The notes under the pieces: model-generated
Told to the model about the DNA's origin: nothing
Seen by the model: only the letters and a program-made list of their open reading frames with translations
The model's database searches: none
Position numbers and translations under genes: made by a program
Part shown: positions 1-13,329 of the stretch, in pieces
How the letters are laid out: each line of letters opens with the position of its first letter
Position numbering within the stretch: the stretch's first letter is position 1
Assembly: GCF_020379485.1 (NCBI RefSeq)
Contig: NC_063452.1
Span: 11,821,065 to 11,885,064, forward strand
From: Brassica napus
Lineage: Eukaryota; Streptophyta; Magnoliopsida; Brassicales; Brassicaceae
Length of the DNA: 64,000 bases
Reading direction: 5' to 3'

Positions 1-1783
1 ACTTGGATTTATAAATACTATATGGATTTCTAAATCAATCAAAATATATAAACCAATAACACCCCTTTAAGCTTGAGACAGACAACCTATCTATTTTCTT
101 AATATAAAGGAGTGATTTATCTTAATAGAAACTTAAACTGTGATTGTATATAGTTTAATGATATTCATAGAAAAAAAAACAAATGATAGAATATAATGAC
201 TACAAAATTTATAAATCTCTGAACCAACTAATGTATAATTTTAAAATATATATAAAAAATATATACCACACTCTATTCTTGATTCATGCATTTCCTATTA
301 CCATACATCCTTACATTTGAATAACTTGCTTTCCAAGCTATAACCAATCCTGCCAAAACAAATTCTCATCTTCGTATGACGTTTACGGGTAGCAAAACTT
401 TTGATAATTGAATTGAAAAAATTTGAAGTCAATTTCGGTCTCCGTCAGATGCCAGTTCCTAATCAGACTGTGCTACGTCATGACCGTAAACAAGAGTCAA
501 GGACAGAGCCTAAAACAAGTTGCTTTATATCTTCCTCGCCCTGTTTTTACTCATGGACAGTTGTACGTTGCCACGTTTCGAGTGACAACTCCAACCGGTC
601 TCAAAATGTTAGACGAAACTTCTGACAAAGACAGTGAAGATGGAATGACTAATATCGTTTACAAGGAAATCTTCAGGGATGTCCGTGTGATTGAGGTTAT
701 CCCTAACATTTGTCTTATACATCAGTATCGACCTGATTTTGTTTACAGAAACTAACCACCCCATTGCTGTTTCCACTGCTCACTCGGAATACCTTACATC
801 TCACAGTGAAAACAACCAGCCTATATACAGAGTCATGGATACACATAGGTTAGCATCAAACTGGATACGTTCTTATGCTATCTCTGATCCGATGTTTAAA
901 AAAATACTGACTGCATCTCTTTCATCGCAGGAAAAGTAGCCGGTCGGTTATCCAACACTTTTGAGCTTCAACGAAACATTGTTTCCAAGGCTCCGTGTTT
1001 TTTTTTTTCCTTTTTTCCGCCATCGGAAGACTATGTCTTAGCTTACGATTCTCCGCTTCCCGTTCTGTTGGAAAAAATCCTATTAAACGTACACACAAGT
1101 CAAACAATTGGTTTAAACTATATTTATTTCATTTTATCTTACACATCGATAAAAGTATATACATTTCAAATAAATTAACACACCTGTTGGCTGTTGCGTC
1201 TCATAACCTCATTAAATATTAATCCAAACAGCATGAAATAATCAACCATAATTGTAAGCGCAGAAAAATGTAATAGTAATATTAAAAAAAACGAAAATAT
1301 TACACCCATAAAATAGTTAATTAAAAATGATCATTCACATACTCCGATGACATGTATTATATCTATTTAAAGAAACAAAATATTTTCATCCTTTTATTAC
1401 TTCATAATTGTTATTAAAAATACAACGCAACTATTAAAATCAGAATTTACATTATTACTTAGGTTATATGGAAGCTATTTTTTGTTCATTTTTGTGATCA
1501 ATAGTATTCTGTTATAAATATTAAATCAGAACTAACAAAATTCCAATGGAAATTTAACAGTTTTTGTGAGTAGTAAAATATAAGCACGAATAAAAAATTT
1601 ACAGTCTAATATAGGCACAAATAGTAATCTATATATATATATAGTATAAATTTAATAAAATAAGCATTTGACCGATTATCACTGATATATCAAGTTTAAT
1701 AATAGAAATTTATATTAGATATTTTTTGACCTATTTAAATTATATTTGATTTATAACCCCGCCCGTAGGACGGCCGGCCCTAG
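1..1783 (+). mobile_element. Helitron, 3' part only (runs off the window start)
   Basis: The right end has the Helitron 3' signature: an imperfect 8-bp hairpin (CCGCCCGT, loop AGG, ACGGCCGG, positions 1759-1777) followed a few bases later by CTAG at 1780-1783 and a flanking T. About 1 kb upstream lies a remnant of the Helitron helicase C-terminus on the same strand. The 5' end is outside the window. The stretch between helicase and hairpin is AT-rich with no other gene. Confidence 0.7.
423..755 (+). pseudogene. Helitron RepHel helicase, C-terminal remnant
   Basis: The frame encodes the last conserved part of the PIF1-like helicase domain of Helitron RepHel proteins. Visible motifs are NKSQGQSLK, LPRPVFTHGQLYVA and NIVYKEIFRD, in the usual order. 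The full protein is well over 1000 residues; only about 110 remain, and the residue before the motif VI arginine is altered (ATFRV where family members have a serine before RV). An overlapping frame from 401 covers the same DNA and is a shadow. It lies about 1 kb from the Helitron 3' end, the normal place for this domain. Not functional. Confidence 0.8.
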
Positions 1784-1985
1784 TATATATATGTCAAACA
1801 GTGTTTTCTGATAGACAAAATCTACACAATTAATTATAAATAATTTTATACAAATTATCATAAAATCATTCTTTTACCATGTAATGACATCGAAGAAGAG
1901 ATATGATAAATCCTAGTTTTTAATGAAAGAGAAAAAGAGAAAACAAACAAAACTTATTAAGAAACGATCGGAACTGAAACAAGTA

Positions 1986-2180
1986 CAGTGAAACCTCTAT
2001 AAATTAATAATGTTGGGACTACACCAAAACTATAATTTTTTTATTAATTTATAGAGATATTAATTTATCGATATACTAATTGAACCAAAAACTCAATTTA
2101 GGACTATAAAATTATATTATTTTATACAGAATTTTAGTGTATATTAATTTATAGAGTATTAATTTAAAGAGGTTATACTG
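1986..2180. mobile_element. Emigrant-type (pogo-like) MITE
   Basis: A 195-bp element starts CAGTGAAACCTCTATAAAT and ends in the inverse of CAGTATAACCTCTTTAAAT. It is flanked on both sides by the TA dinucleotide (1984-1985 and 2181-2182), the target of Tc1/mariner/pogo elements. The termini match the Arabidopsis Emigrant/Lemi family as I remember it. No coding capacity. Confidence 0.75.
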
Positions 2181-2272
2181 TAATTTGAAAAGATGATTGT
2201 TTGTTTTTTTAAATTTTTTTTCATCAAGAATTTAGACTTATCATACCTTGTCTTCGCCCTTATTACCTAGTA

Positions 2273-2814
2273 CAGTAGAATCTCTATAAATGAATAATGT
2301 TGGAAATTTAAAATTTTATTAATTTACAAAAAATTTCTTATTTAGATTTTTTATTTTAAGATATATTTATTCTAAGATAAAAAAATATATATTTGATTTT
2401 AGTTTATAGACATTAATTGTTATTTCTTGATTTGATATTTATATTAATTTTATTATATTATTTAGTGTATATAATATATATTGCACATAACTTAAATTTG
2501 GTTTTAGATATAGCATTACTAAATTCATCAAAAATATATTAAGTGTTAAGAAAATATAAAAATAATTTTGTTATGAATATAAAAAAATAATATAATAATA
2601 GGTTTTTATTTATATAAAATATGTATACATATAAATTATTAATTTATAATTTTAATGAGACCATATATTTACATAAAATTTTTTAAAATATTATTATCTT
2701 ATTATTTTATCGATTTGTGTGAAATTTTGAATCGGCCAAAATTGAGACCAGCGAAATTTATTGATGTATAGAGATTATTAATTTATTGAATATTAATTTA
2801 TACACGTTCTACCG
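2273..2814. mobile_element. Diverged Emigrant-type (pogo-like) element
   Basis: Related termini occur about 90 bp downstream of the first MITE: CAGTAGAATCTCTATAAAT at the left and, inverted, CGGTAGAACGTGTATAAAT at the right, both next to TA. The interior (about 500 bp) is AT-rich and non-coding. The right terminus has mutated relative to the left, so this copy is older. Confidence 0.6.
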
Positions 2815-2816
2815 TA

Positions 2817-5231
2817 TATGTGACTAGTTGCCTCTATTTTAAGTTTTGTTAACTATTTAATAATGTATATAATTTGGTTGAATCAACACAAGTTCATGAT
2901 TTTAAATGAAAGTCAACCACGACTTGGTGGTTTGAATTTGTCCAAACGAAAGTTAGTGTTTTTAATGGCCAAACTGTTTAATTGTGATTTTAACGACTCT
3001 TAGTTATGTTTATAAGTTCCGTTAATTTATTTAATGGTAAGCAACATTCGGTCCAGTCAGCAAAAAAATTGAATTTTAAAATAAAAATCAAATACAACTT
3101 GGTATTTTAAGTTGCCCAGCAAAAGTTAATTTAAATAGCCAAAATCTGAACGTCGAGAGTTTTGTGACAATTTTTCCATTTTGAAATTACAGCACCGAAA
3201 TAAGAGGGGCTATAAGGTAAACAAATAAAAGAAACGACAAAAAAAGATAAAAATAAAAGAAAAGGAAAGAAGTAGGAGTCGAGTCAGCTAAGGAGGAGAC
3301 AGAGTGAAATAAACACAAAAAGTTGAATTGTACCAAGAAGAGACATTCCCTGACAAATGGTGTCTTGTCCAAACAGAAAAGAAAATGATGTGTATGGGTA
3401 CCTGTGCACATTTACCCTAACTCTACCTTGTGTGGGTCGCACAGAGTTTCCTGTTGGCGAATGTTCATGATTGAACCTGGTTATTTTTCTTTTCCCAGTG
3501 TGTGTTTAATTATTAAGTCATTTCAAAATAGAATTATCAGATGTTTTACTTGTTAATCCTGCACGCTGTCCAACTAAAAATTGATGATAATGCTTCCTAT
3601 ATTTTTTTTTTTTTTTTTGAGAAAAGCTTCCTAATATGGATTACAAGAGTAATGGGTTCAATCACGATAGGAAAAATCTATTCTCCTGAAAAAAATTAAA
3701 AAAAATCTAGGCTTCGGCATAAGAAATGTACCGACTTTCAGATTCACAATCTCTCGACATCCAAAAAAAAGACTCTTACTCGATGCATCAAAATTTCTCG
3801 TTTTAATATCATAGAAATTGTTGAGTAATTCAATGTACTCTTCGTTGAGTAGGTTGGTTAGAGTTTAAGTAATAGTGCACATGAAACTCTTCAAACCCTT
3901 GATTTCCTTAAGAGGAGATATGTTTTCGTGGGGACACGAAAAATCAGTTTGATTATTCTAAAGCAACATATCTTCTGTTACCCAAGAAATTACCTAATGA
4001 AATAACCATACAAAAAAAAAAGATATCACACTCCAAGCTGCATATACACTTTTTTTTTGCTAAAAGCATATACACTATTGTTATGCATTTATTTTAGTGC
4101 CGGTAACTACTTAAATGTTTCTTACCATCTTTTCATATCGCACAATGTTGTAGTTATTATACTCTGTTCCAGAAATGTCAAATTGTCAATCATTTTATAT
4201 CAATTGCTTCCGTCCTCTCCGAAGTTTCTAGCATATCCACCCATATCCCTATTCAGACTAGTAGGAGGCGATTTACTAAATTCTTAGCAAAACTAAAGAA
4301 GACTGAAAGAGGATACCTGACTGAAAGTCCCAGTTTGGATTAACTGGAGCTAATACCAATATCTTTTGTGGTAAATAATTTTGGAACAATTGCAAAACTT
4401 CATCACTCCCTTGCTACAGACTTGCTCTTCTATCTGCTTTCCACGCAGAGGCGGATGTAGAAAGAGATTTCAGAGGGGCCAATCATACATAAATATGAAA
4501 AATCTGGTTAGAACATAAGTTTTAGTTAGGGAAAATAATGAAAGTTAATGTATATTACAAAAAAAAAAAATTATGGGGGCAAGTCCAACCTTTTTTGCTC
4601 ACTTGGATCTAGGCAAGGGCGTTCAGATAGGTCGGATATTTCGAATTTCAGATTTAATTTGTAACACACTCTATGTACATTCTAATAAATTTGTAAGTAT
4701 GGGTCGGGTTAGGATATAACACATCGTTCTAAAAGTTTAACATATATTAATTAGTTTTATTTTTGACAATGTTATAAGAACATTTTACGTATTTTTTATA
4801 ACTTCTTATCTTTATTATTATTATTATCAAAAGAGGTTTACAACAAATACATTTTTAAGGATAACATGATAACATCAAAGTAATAAAACGATGCTTCATA
4901 ATTTTTTTGCAGGATAGACTGATACGCTAACTTTATCTATTTTTCTCGGTTTTATATGATCTTGTACTCAGTTGTCATCGATTGTGACTCAACATCTTTT
5001 ATCACTTAATAGATCAGCGGGTGTGATCCATCTGTTACATCGCTGTCCATTCCATACACTCCCGTTCTAGGAAATAACATGTTTTGTTATAGTCTTAACA
5101 CATACCATAAATAATTCCTCAAATTGACATTGATAATCGCCTAACTCCATCATCTTCCACTCCATGTCTTCACTTAAACAAGCCATTATTCCTCTTGCCG
5201 TCGAACAGAGATGAAACGTATCTCCCTGAAA
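2817..5231. other. AT-rich intergenic DNA without a supported gene
   Basis: No convincing gene. The short open frames here lack any recognisable domain. Around 4445-4600 there is a degenerate element edge (GAGGCGGATGTAG and GGGGGCAAGTCC). At about 4610 begins a 5' fragment of the TAGGC..GGGCGTTC hAT-type family seen intact elsewhere; it is truncated after about 130 bp. Confidence 0.5.
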
Positions 5232-5430
5232 CAGGCCCGGCCCAAAACATATATAGGCCATGTGCACAATCAAAAATTTTAGGGTCTTTTCTTGTTGTAC
5301 AAATCAAAACTTTAAGACCTTTTTTGTATAAAATCAAAATTCAAGGGCGCTAAACTACAAAGAAAATTCACAGAAAACAAATGAGCCATGTGCAAAAGCA
5401 TTGTCAGCACATGGACAAAGCCGGCATTGT
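5232..5430. mobile_element. hAT-type MITE (CAGGCCCGGCCC termini)
   Basis: The left end reads CAGGCCCGGCCC and the right end, inverted, CAATGCCGGCTTTG. A direct duplication of an internal GGCCATGTGCA-like segment lies near each end. The 8-bp flanks CCCTGAAA and TCTTGAAA share six of eight positions, as expected for an eroded hAT target duplication. Non-coding. Confidence 0.45.
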
Positions 5431-5921
5431 CTTGAAATAGTGGAGTCACCATCTTCCATGTCAATTTGTTTAAATGAATGCAATTTAATATTTTTAAAAT
5501 AACATATGTTAAGCTATCAATATAATATGATTTGTCTGGTGTGATTCAATATAACTTTTTTATTCTAATACGACAGATTATATGAGTATATAATATACAA
5601 GTAAAATTAAATTATTAACTTTGTTTATAAATAATAACTAGATTAGTTTATAATGATTTATAATAATTTTTATAATTACAAAATTAATGAATTAGTATAT
5701 AGAAAAGTGAAAATTTTCAATAAGATTGTATATAATTTTTCCTGGGCATATATTTTGGTCATTTTGTCCTATCTTCTAGTTATCCTAAAGGTATAAGTGT
5801 CTATTATTTCTTTAATGAAATTGATTTTGGTCATTTTGAATTTTGATTTGTGATATAAAAAATATTTTTATACTATCCTAGGATACTTCTATTTTTCTTT
5901 GACAGCTTTTTCAGAATTTAA

Positions 5922-5952
<31 letters not shown>

Positions 5953-6289
5953 TAAAGAAATATTAAAAGATATTGTAATTAAAATTATTAAAATTATTTT
6001 ATATTATCTTGTAAAAATAAAAATATTTAATAAAATTCTTAAATTGATTAATTTTTGTTGGGATATTATAAAAACACACATTTAATATTTTATAAGATAT
6101 AGTCTAATTAAAAAATATACATGAAAAATAGTATGGTTCCATTTTAAGAATCCATTATATATTATTTAAGAAACATTACAAATTTTGAATTATGTAATGT
6201 GTCATCACTGATATGTCCCAATATTTATCTATTTTAGGCTTTAGAGTCTTTATTATGTACTTCAAATCTGTTTTAGGTCATTTATAGGT

Positions 6290-7331
6290 CCATGTGTGTT
6301 TTGGAGCACCTTGGAGATTATAGAGCGAAATGGAATTTAAAGGGAAAAGAATCCGTAGCTGTGCAGAGAGGAGAGTCGAGATGTGATGTGAACGTCGACC
6401 GAAGCTCTGAGGGCGTCGATTGACGGTGGTGCGAAGTGGTGAGACTGACGAGACTTTTATGAATTGCACATTTTACCCGGAAGTTTCCATATTTGTATAG
6501 AAACCCATGGACGTGTTGAACTTATTTACTCATATTATGCAGCCATTGGTTAGGCTAAGCTTTTCTACTCTAGAAAGGTTTTTGGAGAGAATATCAAAAC
6601 TTCTTCGGAGATTCATTGAAACTCCAGTATTTTTTACCTTTCATCTCATGCAATTATTTTAGATTATGATTTGTGTTCTTCTTGTCATGTCTGATTAATT
6701 CACTTGTTAGATCCATGGATTATCTAATGTTTTGATTAACTTGTGATTGATAGATCCGCTAGGGTTATTCATTGTCTCCTTCATCAAGATTGTTCTTACT
6801 GCTTGTTCCTATGATATCTCACTAGAGCTTGATCTTAGGATAATCGGTACAAAACGAGAGAGTAGCTGATATCGTGATTTGAATCCTGCATGATCTAAGT
6901 TAATAGATACAATGAGAGTTGGTTTAGATAACTTAGTGAACATATCAAATTAGATGTTAAAGCTTGTCTAGAGAAACTGGTCGCGCAAGGAGAGTTAGCC
7001 TTTGAAGTTCTAGATTTAGATAGTTGTCACAGCGAGAGTTGGACAATTTATAATTGAATTCAAGTTCTAGGACTTAACTTAAGAAACCCTTTGCAACTGT
7101 TAATCTGAGTTTTGATTGCCTGTTTGATTTCCCTAGATCTAGCGTGTTCCCATATCGTCTACAAACTGATCATTTGTTTTATGTGCTTTAATGTTTTCTA
7201 TTTCTGCTCTAGCTTTACCTATAGCTGATAGTCTATTGTGTGTGCTCCACGTTCCCTGTAGATTCGATCCTCAGGTACTGCAATTGACCTCTTATTTGAG
7301 AGAGTACTCTTAGGATAATTTGAGCATATCA
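6290..7331 (+). repeat. Possible solo LTR of a Ty3/gypsy element
   Basis: The right half has the style of Brassicaceae gypsy LTR 3' ends (GTTCCCTGTAGATTCGATCC, then GAGAGAGTACTCTTAGGATAA) and stops at CATATCA. The left end is uncertain; TGTGTGTTTTGGAGC near 6295 would fit a TG start. No target duplication and no internal domain were found, so this is a family-resemblance call only. Confidence 0.4.
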
Positions 7332-7748
7332 ATCACCATAATAAATCTTAGATTCATTAGAGAAATATCTTTATCTATCTAAACATATACTATAGTTTTC
7401 ATTAAATTTACCATAAAATTAATTATTAATGCATAAAACAGTTTTTTTTCTTTAAATAGAAACTACGAAATTATTCAATATGTTCAAGATATATATGAAA
7501 ATTAATGATTTTAAATAATAAAAATTTGTTTGTGTGCCTTTTATCATTTTTGTTTAATTTTACGGTATTAGAACTATTTGCATGTTGTTTATAAACTTTC
7601 ACATACTTAAATTTTCAAAGATATAATATTATAATATCTGTATGTTAAAACGATTCATTTTCCTTACTTAATATGTCATCAATAGTTTCGGTTATAAATA
7701 TGTATGGTAGAATGTTATACTATACCATACCACTTTAGTATGTCCATC

Positions 7749-8245
7749 TAGGCTTGGGGGTGTTCTGTGTTCCATTCAGATTCGATTCGACTGATTCAGA
7801 TTTCAACAAGATGCACATAAATTTCATTCAGATTTTACTAATTTTTGGGTAGGGTTCGGTTTGAATCAGGTTATAATCAATTTTTGAAATCACCTATTAA
7901 AAAACACTAAAATTGACCAAAAATAGTTAAAATATATAAATTATTCAAAAATATAATTAAATTACTTATACCAACTATGAAGCATTCAACATAACAAATA
8001 AAAAAATTACAAAATATTTTAAAATACTCTAAAATATCTAAATTACTTTAACATATATAGAACACATTTAACTAATTCAAATATTTTCGGATCCTAGTTT
8101 GGTTTAATTTGGATTGCACACGAACCCAAAATACCTAACTCTTAAATTCTGTCCAGATATTTTAATAACGGTTTGGATTAAATTCTGATTTTTCTATTTG
8201 GTCTAAGGTTTGGATTTCAGATTAAGGTTAAAATACACAAACCTA
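7749..8245. mobile_element. hAT-type element of the TAGG(C/T)..TGGG family
   Basis: Begins TAGGCTTGGGGGTG and ends with the inverse of TAGGTTTGTGTATT. It is flanked by TGTCCATC (7741-7748) and TGTCCGTC (8246-8253), an 8-bp duplication with one mismatch. The interior carries the diluted TTCGG/CCGAA motifs typical of this family. Non-coding and old. Confidence 0.6.
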
Positions 8246-8599
8246 TGTCCGTCGAGACACATGTTGAACATTAGGTATTCTTTGTGTTCTTTCATTTTCC
8301 CCCTTTTTTGGGACAAATCTCACAGATACACTAAAGACTTTCGAAACAATCTTAAAATAAAATAGCATATATTAGACAAATAAAACTAAATTATCATAAA
8401 CTCCAATCCTAACTTCCACTCTTTGAAGCTGAATTTAAACACTAAGTCCTATCACTAAATCATAAATAAAAATATAAAATATGTATTTATTATATAATTT
8501 ATTATTTACTATTTATATATACTTATTTGATAACTATGGTGTAATCTCAAATGTTTTCTAGACCTAAGGATTAATTACCACGAAGCCCAAAAAATCAAC

Positions 8600-8708
8600 G
8601 TTTTCTTATCATTTAAGACGTCTTTAGTGACCGGACTCGAACCAAGACGACGGTACTCACAGCTGTGAGCCCTTTACTACAAGAGCTGGAAGCTCTGGCT
8701 ACTATTAT
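8600..8708 (-). mobile_element. tRNA-derived SINE head (fragment)
   Basis: On the minus strand a perfect pol III B box, GGTTCGAGTCC (plus 8633-8643), lies about 45 bp downstream of an A-box-like TAGCCAGAGCTTCC. The segment GGCTCACAGCTGTGAGT between them recurs at 40.6 kb. It does not fold as a functional tRNA and no poly-A tail is seen. Confidence 0.5.
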
Positions 8709-9694
8709 ATTTTTTTTAAAAAATTGTAATATTTAATTAATCATATGGCAATAAGTATGATGTATATTTGTCTTTTTACCTTTTAATGAACATCATTTTG
8801 AAAATGTTTTATTCTTATGTACTATTTGAGATGAAAACACGTTTCACTGATATTTGAGGACTTTTTTTTGCCTCATTCTTTTTCTTTCTTGATAATCAGT
8901 TTTACACTGTAAAATCCATTAATTCATAACCAAAGTCACAAAGATAGAATTAAAACCCAAAGCTAACGAGTTATACCAAATTCCTAGAGACTAAGCCAAC
9001 TGGAAGGACATTCCTTTAGAGATATAAGCCAGCTGAAAACAAGCTGAATCACCGGAAACATAAAACAAACTAATTAACTATAGAAAGGGTTAAATACACA
9101 CATGAAGAAAAATTAGATCATAGGAGCAAAACACTCAAAGAAGGATAGGATAGAAGCGTATTCTAAGTCGATCTTTATTAGGGAAGAAACTACACTTCAT
9201 GATATTGCTTCGAATAACACTTCAGAAGCCACGAGGAAGAACGCAGAAGATCAAACCCATGAAAATGATAGACACAGCTTTAAATAATCAACTTCCACGA
9301 TTGGATGTAGAAAAGGCCGAAGCCCCATATCCAAACAAATCGAGCCGGAGATCCCTACACAAAGGCAGAACAAGGATTTACCACAAGAAGAAATCAAGGA
9401 CATGCAACACTTTCCCACCACGGCAGATTCACCACAAGAAGTCAAGAAGCAACCAAAGAGAGTTTAGCCAAATCTTGCCGTTTGTCTCTATTCATTTTGT
9501 TTCAATATCACTAGACTGATTTTTTTGCTTTATTCTTTTTTTTAGCAAAACACTAGCCAACAGGAAACCTATGTGTGCATAGTAGAATGTTATTACAATG
9601 CACATGTACATGATAGCTAAATCTCGAGGATATAATACTTATTATATGTGGCTGGATGAATGTATCTAATTAATGTCATCGACTAATATGTATA

Positions 9695-11399
9695 CTAGGA
9701 TAAGATCCGCGCCTTGCGCGGAATTAAGTTATTATTTTTATTATATTTTGGAGAATGAAACAATAGTTTGGCTTCATTTGGATTAGAGGTGTTCAATCCA
9801 GATATCGGATTGGTTTCGTTCGGTTCGGTTTTTTTCAGTATTTTGGTTAGTAAAATATAACTACTATTCTAAATCCATATTTACTTTGACTTTAATCTTT
9901 CACATACTTTTGAAAGATTTCAACTGGACAACTAAATTGATCAGCCAATCTTGTTGCTTTAAATCATTAGTATTTTTATATATATATATATATATATTAT
10001 TTAGTTTGAATATTTATTAAATAAAAATTCATATGCGTTATATTTTATGATCATTTGTAACTTATTATAACAAAAAAATAATCTATTAATCACAAAATTT
10101 TCAGAGTGAGAATCTTCAAATTTCTAATAATATATAGACGTTTTGAAATATTCAAAATATAACATATAAGAAAAAATATAAATGTTTTTATTATATATTT
10201 AATGTGATTTTTTAATATCTTTTAATAATATAAAATTTAAAAAAAAAGAACTAAGATACCAAAATTGTTATCAAATATTTATTATTCATAATAATTAATT
10301 TTCATATATACGTTAATCATATTAGGTAATTTCGTAGCTTCTAATTAAGGAAAGTGCAAAAACAAAATTTGGTAGATTATTTATCAATTCGAATATTCGA
10401 TATTTGGTTTAATAAAAAATATAATGTAAGCTAAGATGGACCAACCTATTTTTTTAAGAATAGTATATTTTATATAGTCATTTATTAAATGAGAATTTAT
10501 AATCATATAATTCTATGATCATTCATATCATTTTATAACTGAATATTTAAATCATCGATAACAAAATTTTCAATGTGAAATCTTTAATAAGTTTATAATT
10601 TATAAATGTTTTTGAAAATTCATTGAAAGTTTTAATATTAAAATATTTATGTAATCTTATGGTATATAGTTTAATCTATATATATATATATGTTTTATTA
10701 TTAAATGATATTTTTTACTCATATGGTTTTAAAATCATGTGTATCTTCTTATAATATTAAATAAAAGTTCATATTAATACAATTTTATGATCATTTGTAA
10801 CTTATTATGACAAAAAAATAATCTATTGATCACAAAATTTTAATAGTGGAGATCTTCAAATTTCTAATAATTCATAGACGTTTTAAAAAATTCAAAATAT
10901 AACATATAAAAAAAATATAAATGTTTTTTATTATATATTTAATGTGATTTTTAATATCTTTTAATAATATAAAATTTTAAAAAAGAACTAGGATACAAAA
11001 ATTGTTATCAAATATTTATTATTCATAATAATTAATTTTCACATATATGTTAATCATATTAGGTAATTTCATAGCTTTTATTTAAGGAAAGTGCAAAACA
11101 TTTTTTGGTACATTATTTATCAATTCGATAGTTAGTTTAATAAAAAGTGTAATATAAGTTAAGATTGACCAACCTATTTTTCTAAGAATAGTATATTTTA
11201 TATAGTTATTTATTAAATAAGAATTTATAATCATACGGTTCTATGATCATTCATATCATTTTATAACAAAATATTTAAATCATTGATAACAAAATTTTCA
11301 ATCTGAAATCTTTAATAAGTTTATAATTTATAAATGTTCTTGAAAATTCATTGAAAGTTTTAATATTAAAATATTTATGTAATCTTATGGTATATAGTG

Positions 11400-11434
<35 letters not shown>

Positions 11435-11981
11435 ATTATTAAATGATATTTTTTACTCATATGGTTTTAAAATCATGTGTATCTTCTTATACTAAAAATG
11501 TTAAACCATTGATGATTAATTTTTAACATAATAATTTTAATAGTTTTAGTCATTTATTGTCGTTTTTAAAAATTCAAAATATAACATATACGAAAAAATC
11601 TAAATTTTACTTCTATAGCTAATTTGATTGTTTAATTTATTTTAATAATATAAAATTAAACAAAAAATGATGGAGGAGATATAAATTGTTATCAAATCTT
11701 TATTATTAAAATCATTAATTGTCATATATATATTAGTCATTTATGGTAATTCCGTAGGTTTTATTTAAGGAAAGAAAATAGCATATCATATCATTATATC
11801 ATATAGTTTGACCAACTTATGTATCTAACAACATATAAAAATCAAATGTGGACCTACTTATTTTTCAATTGAATGTAATTGACTACCTAATTGAATGCCA
11901 CCTATGCATTGGGGTCTATTTTAATTAATACAAAATTGAGTTTACATCTTTTCAAATGTTTCTCAATTAATATATAGGGGA
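9695..11981 (-). mobile_element. Non-autonomous Helitron, minus strand
   Basis: The minus-strand 5' end is TCCCCTATATATTAATTGAG (plus 11981 downwards), preceded by A. The 3' end is hairpin CCGCGC-AAG-GCGCGG followed by CTAG (plus 9698-9695) and a flanking T. Insertion between A and T, a 5' TC, a 3' hairpin and CTRR are the Helitron hallmarks. No helicase or Rep is encoded. The interior is AT-rich and holds a 740-bp tandem duplication. Confidence 0.7.
10020..11493. repeat. Two-copy tandem repeat of about 740 bp inside the Helitron
   Basis: Unit 1 (about 10020-10757) and unit 2 (about 10758-11493) align along their whole length. Shared landmarks 740 bp apart include GATCATTTGTAACTTATTAT, GACCAACCTATTTTT and ATATGGTTTTAAAATCATG. 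They differ by scattered substitutions and small indels, including the length of an internal (AT)n run. Confidence 0.8.
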
Positions 11982-12401
11982 TATATGTGAACCGTGATTT
12001 ATACCAACGACCTACAAGCCTTGAATATTTCCTGGTTGTAGTTTTGTACGTAGCCTATTTAATAACATTGTGCACATATACAAAAGTTTATGCTTCCATA
12101 GTTCTATATATATATATATATATATCTGTGTGTGTGAAAAGGGAATTATGATAGTTGATGGTAGTGGGAAATAGCATGATAGTGTTACCATAAGAGTTTT
12201 TGTTTTTTTTTGGTAAAAATGTAAAGGTTACCATAAGAGTTCCATAAGAGTTCCTTAACAAAAAGAATAAGGATAGCCATCAAAATTGGTCCTTTCTTTG
12301 GGACAAAGCGTGCCTTGTTTCCCTTTCCCTTTTTGATATTCCTTTTCATCTCTAACTATATAGATCATTTTTCATCATCCCAACATTTTAGATACTCTGC
12401 C

Positions 12402-13245
12402 TGTTGGATCAATTAAATGCCTTTGGGCTTTAATTAAAAAGTAAATGTAAATGATATGGGCTTTAGATATAATAAACTCAAGGAAATGTCAATTAAATGA
12501 ATAAGAGGTCATGGGGAAGTATCCCATGCCTTCTCACTATGAAAGCTTAAACAGCTTGGAGAGAGAGGAAGGCTCCCCACGCGCGCGCTACCGCCGCCGT
12601 CCGGCCGGCTCGGCTCGGCGTGGGCTTGGGCTTGGGCTTGGGTCTTGGTGGAGGGCCTCCGGCCCAATAAGATTTTTGGTGTCTAAAAACGACATGAAGT
12701 TTATCTGTTCGAAATGGATCAGAACCAAGTCAACAAGAGAGAAACTTGCGGAGAAAGCTGCTCAACGTTCCACTACGAGATCCTTGAGAGATTTTCGGAA
12801 AACGTTGGCAACAGTTTCAAAAAACCGCTCCTCTTCTCTTCTTTATATATCGACTCTCTTCTCTCTTCATTTCTTAACTTTTTTCCGCATCGAAACCAAC
12901 AGCAAAAATCCCTTAGCGTAAGTCGTGAATACGAGAGTGTTTCGTAGAGTTTATAGTTCGATAGGGCGAGAACATGGAAGGGGTGTAACAACCTATGATT
13001 AACGTAGTTCCCAATGGCGAATAGAAGGCTTTTGCCACCTCCCTCCTGGGACTCGATTTTCGTACAGTACCGTCTCACTAACGGAGCGAATATTTAGAGT
13101 TAAGGAAAGAGATTATATCTCGACTCCATGTATATTTGCGAATACGATTTCTTATCGTTCTTGTATTCGCTTTACAAATCGTCAATTTCCTTAACATGTT
13201 ATTTTGTTATATCGTTTATCTCAGTCTGGTTATCCGACTTCTACA
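12402..13245 (+). repeat. 5' LTR of copia 1
   Basis: 844 bp, TG..CA. Compared with the 3' LTR it lacks a segment after the shared GGGGAAGTATCCCA and the long GGGCGT array. Around 12966-13045 it carries a stretch (from GAACATGGAAGGGGTG) that is absent from the 3' LTR, where different sequence is found. Confidence 0.9.
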
Positions 13246-13329
13246 ATCTTAACTCTAATTTCGCTTTCTATTTAAAGCGTTTAATCGGATTGAAAAACGG
13301 TTCAACAAAGAATTGTTAACAGTTTTTAG

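Noticed and set aside
8633..8643. Functional tRNA gene suggested by a perfect B box
   Set aside because: The arms around it do not pair as a cloverleaf, and related sequence recurs at 40.6 kb; more likely a SINE head.
9199..9519. 106-codon basic ORF
   Set aside because: No recognisable domain and the basic residues follow the A-rich composition; the opposite strand is equally open, so I cannot support a gene.
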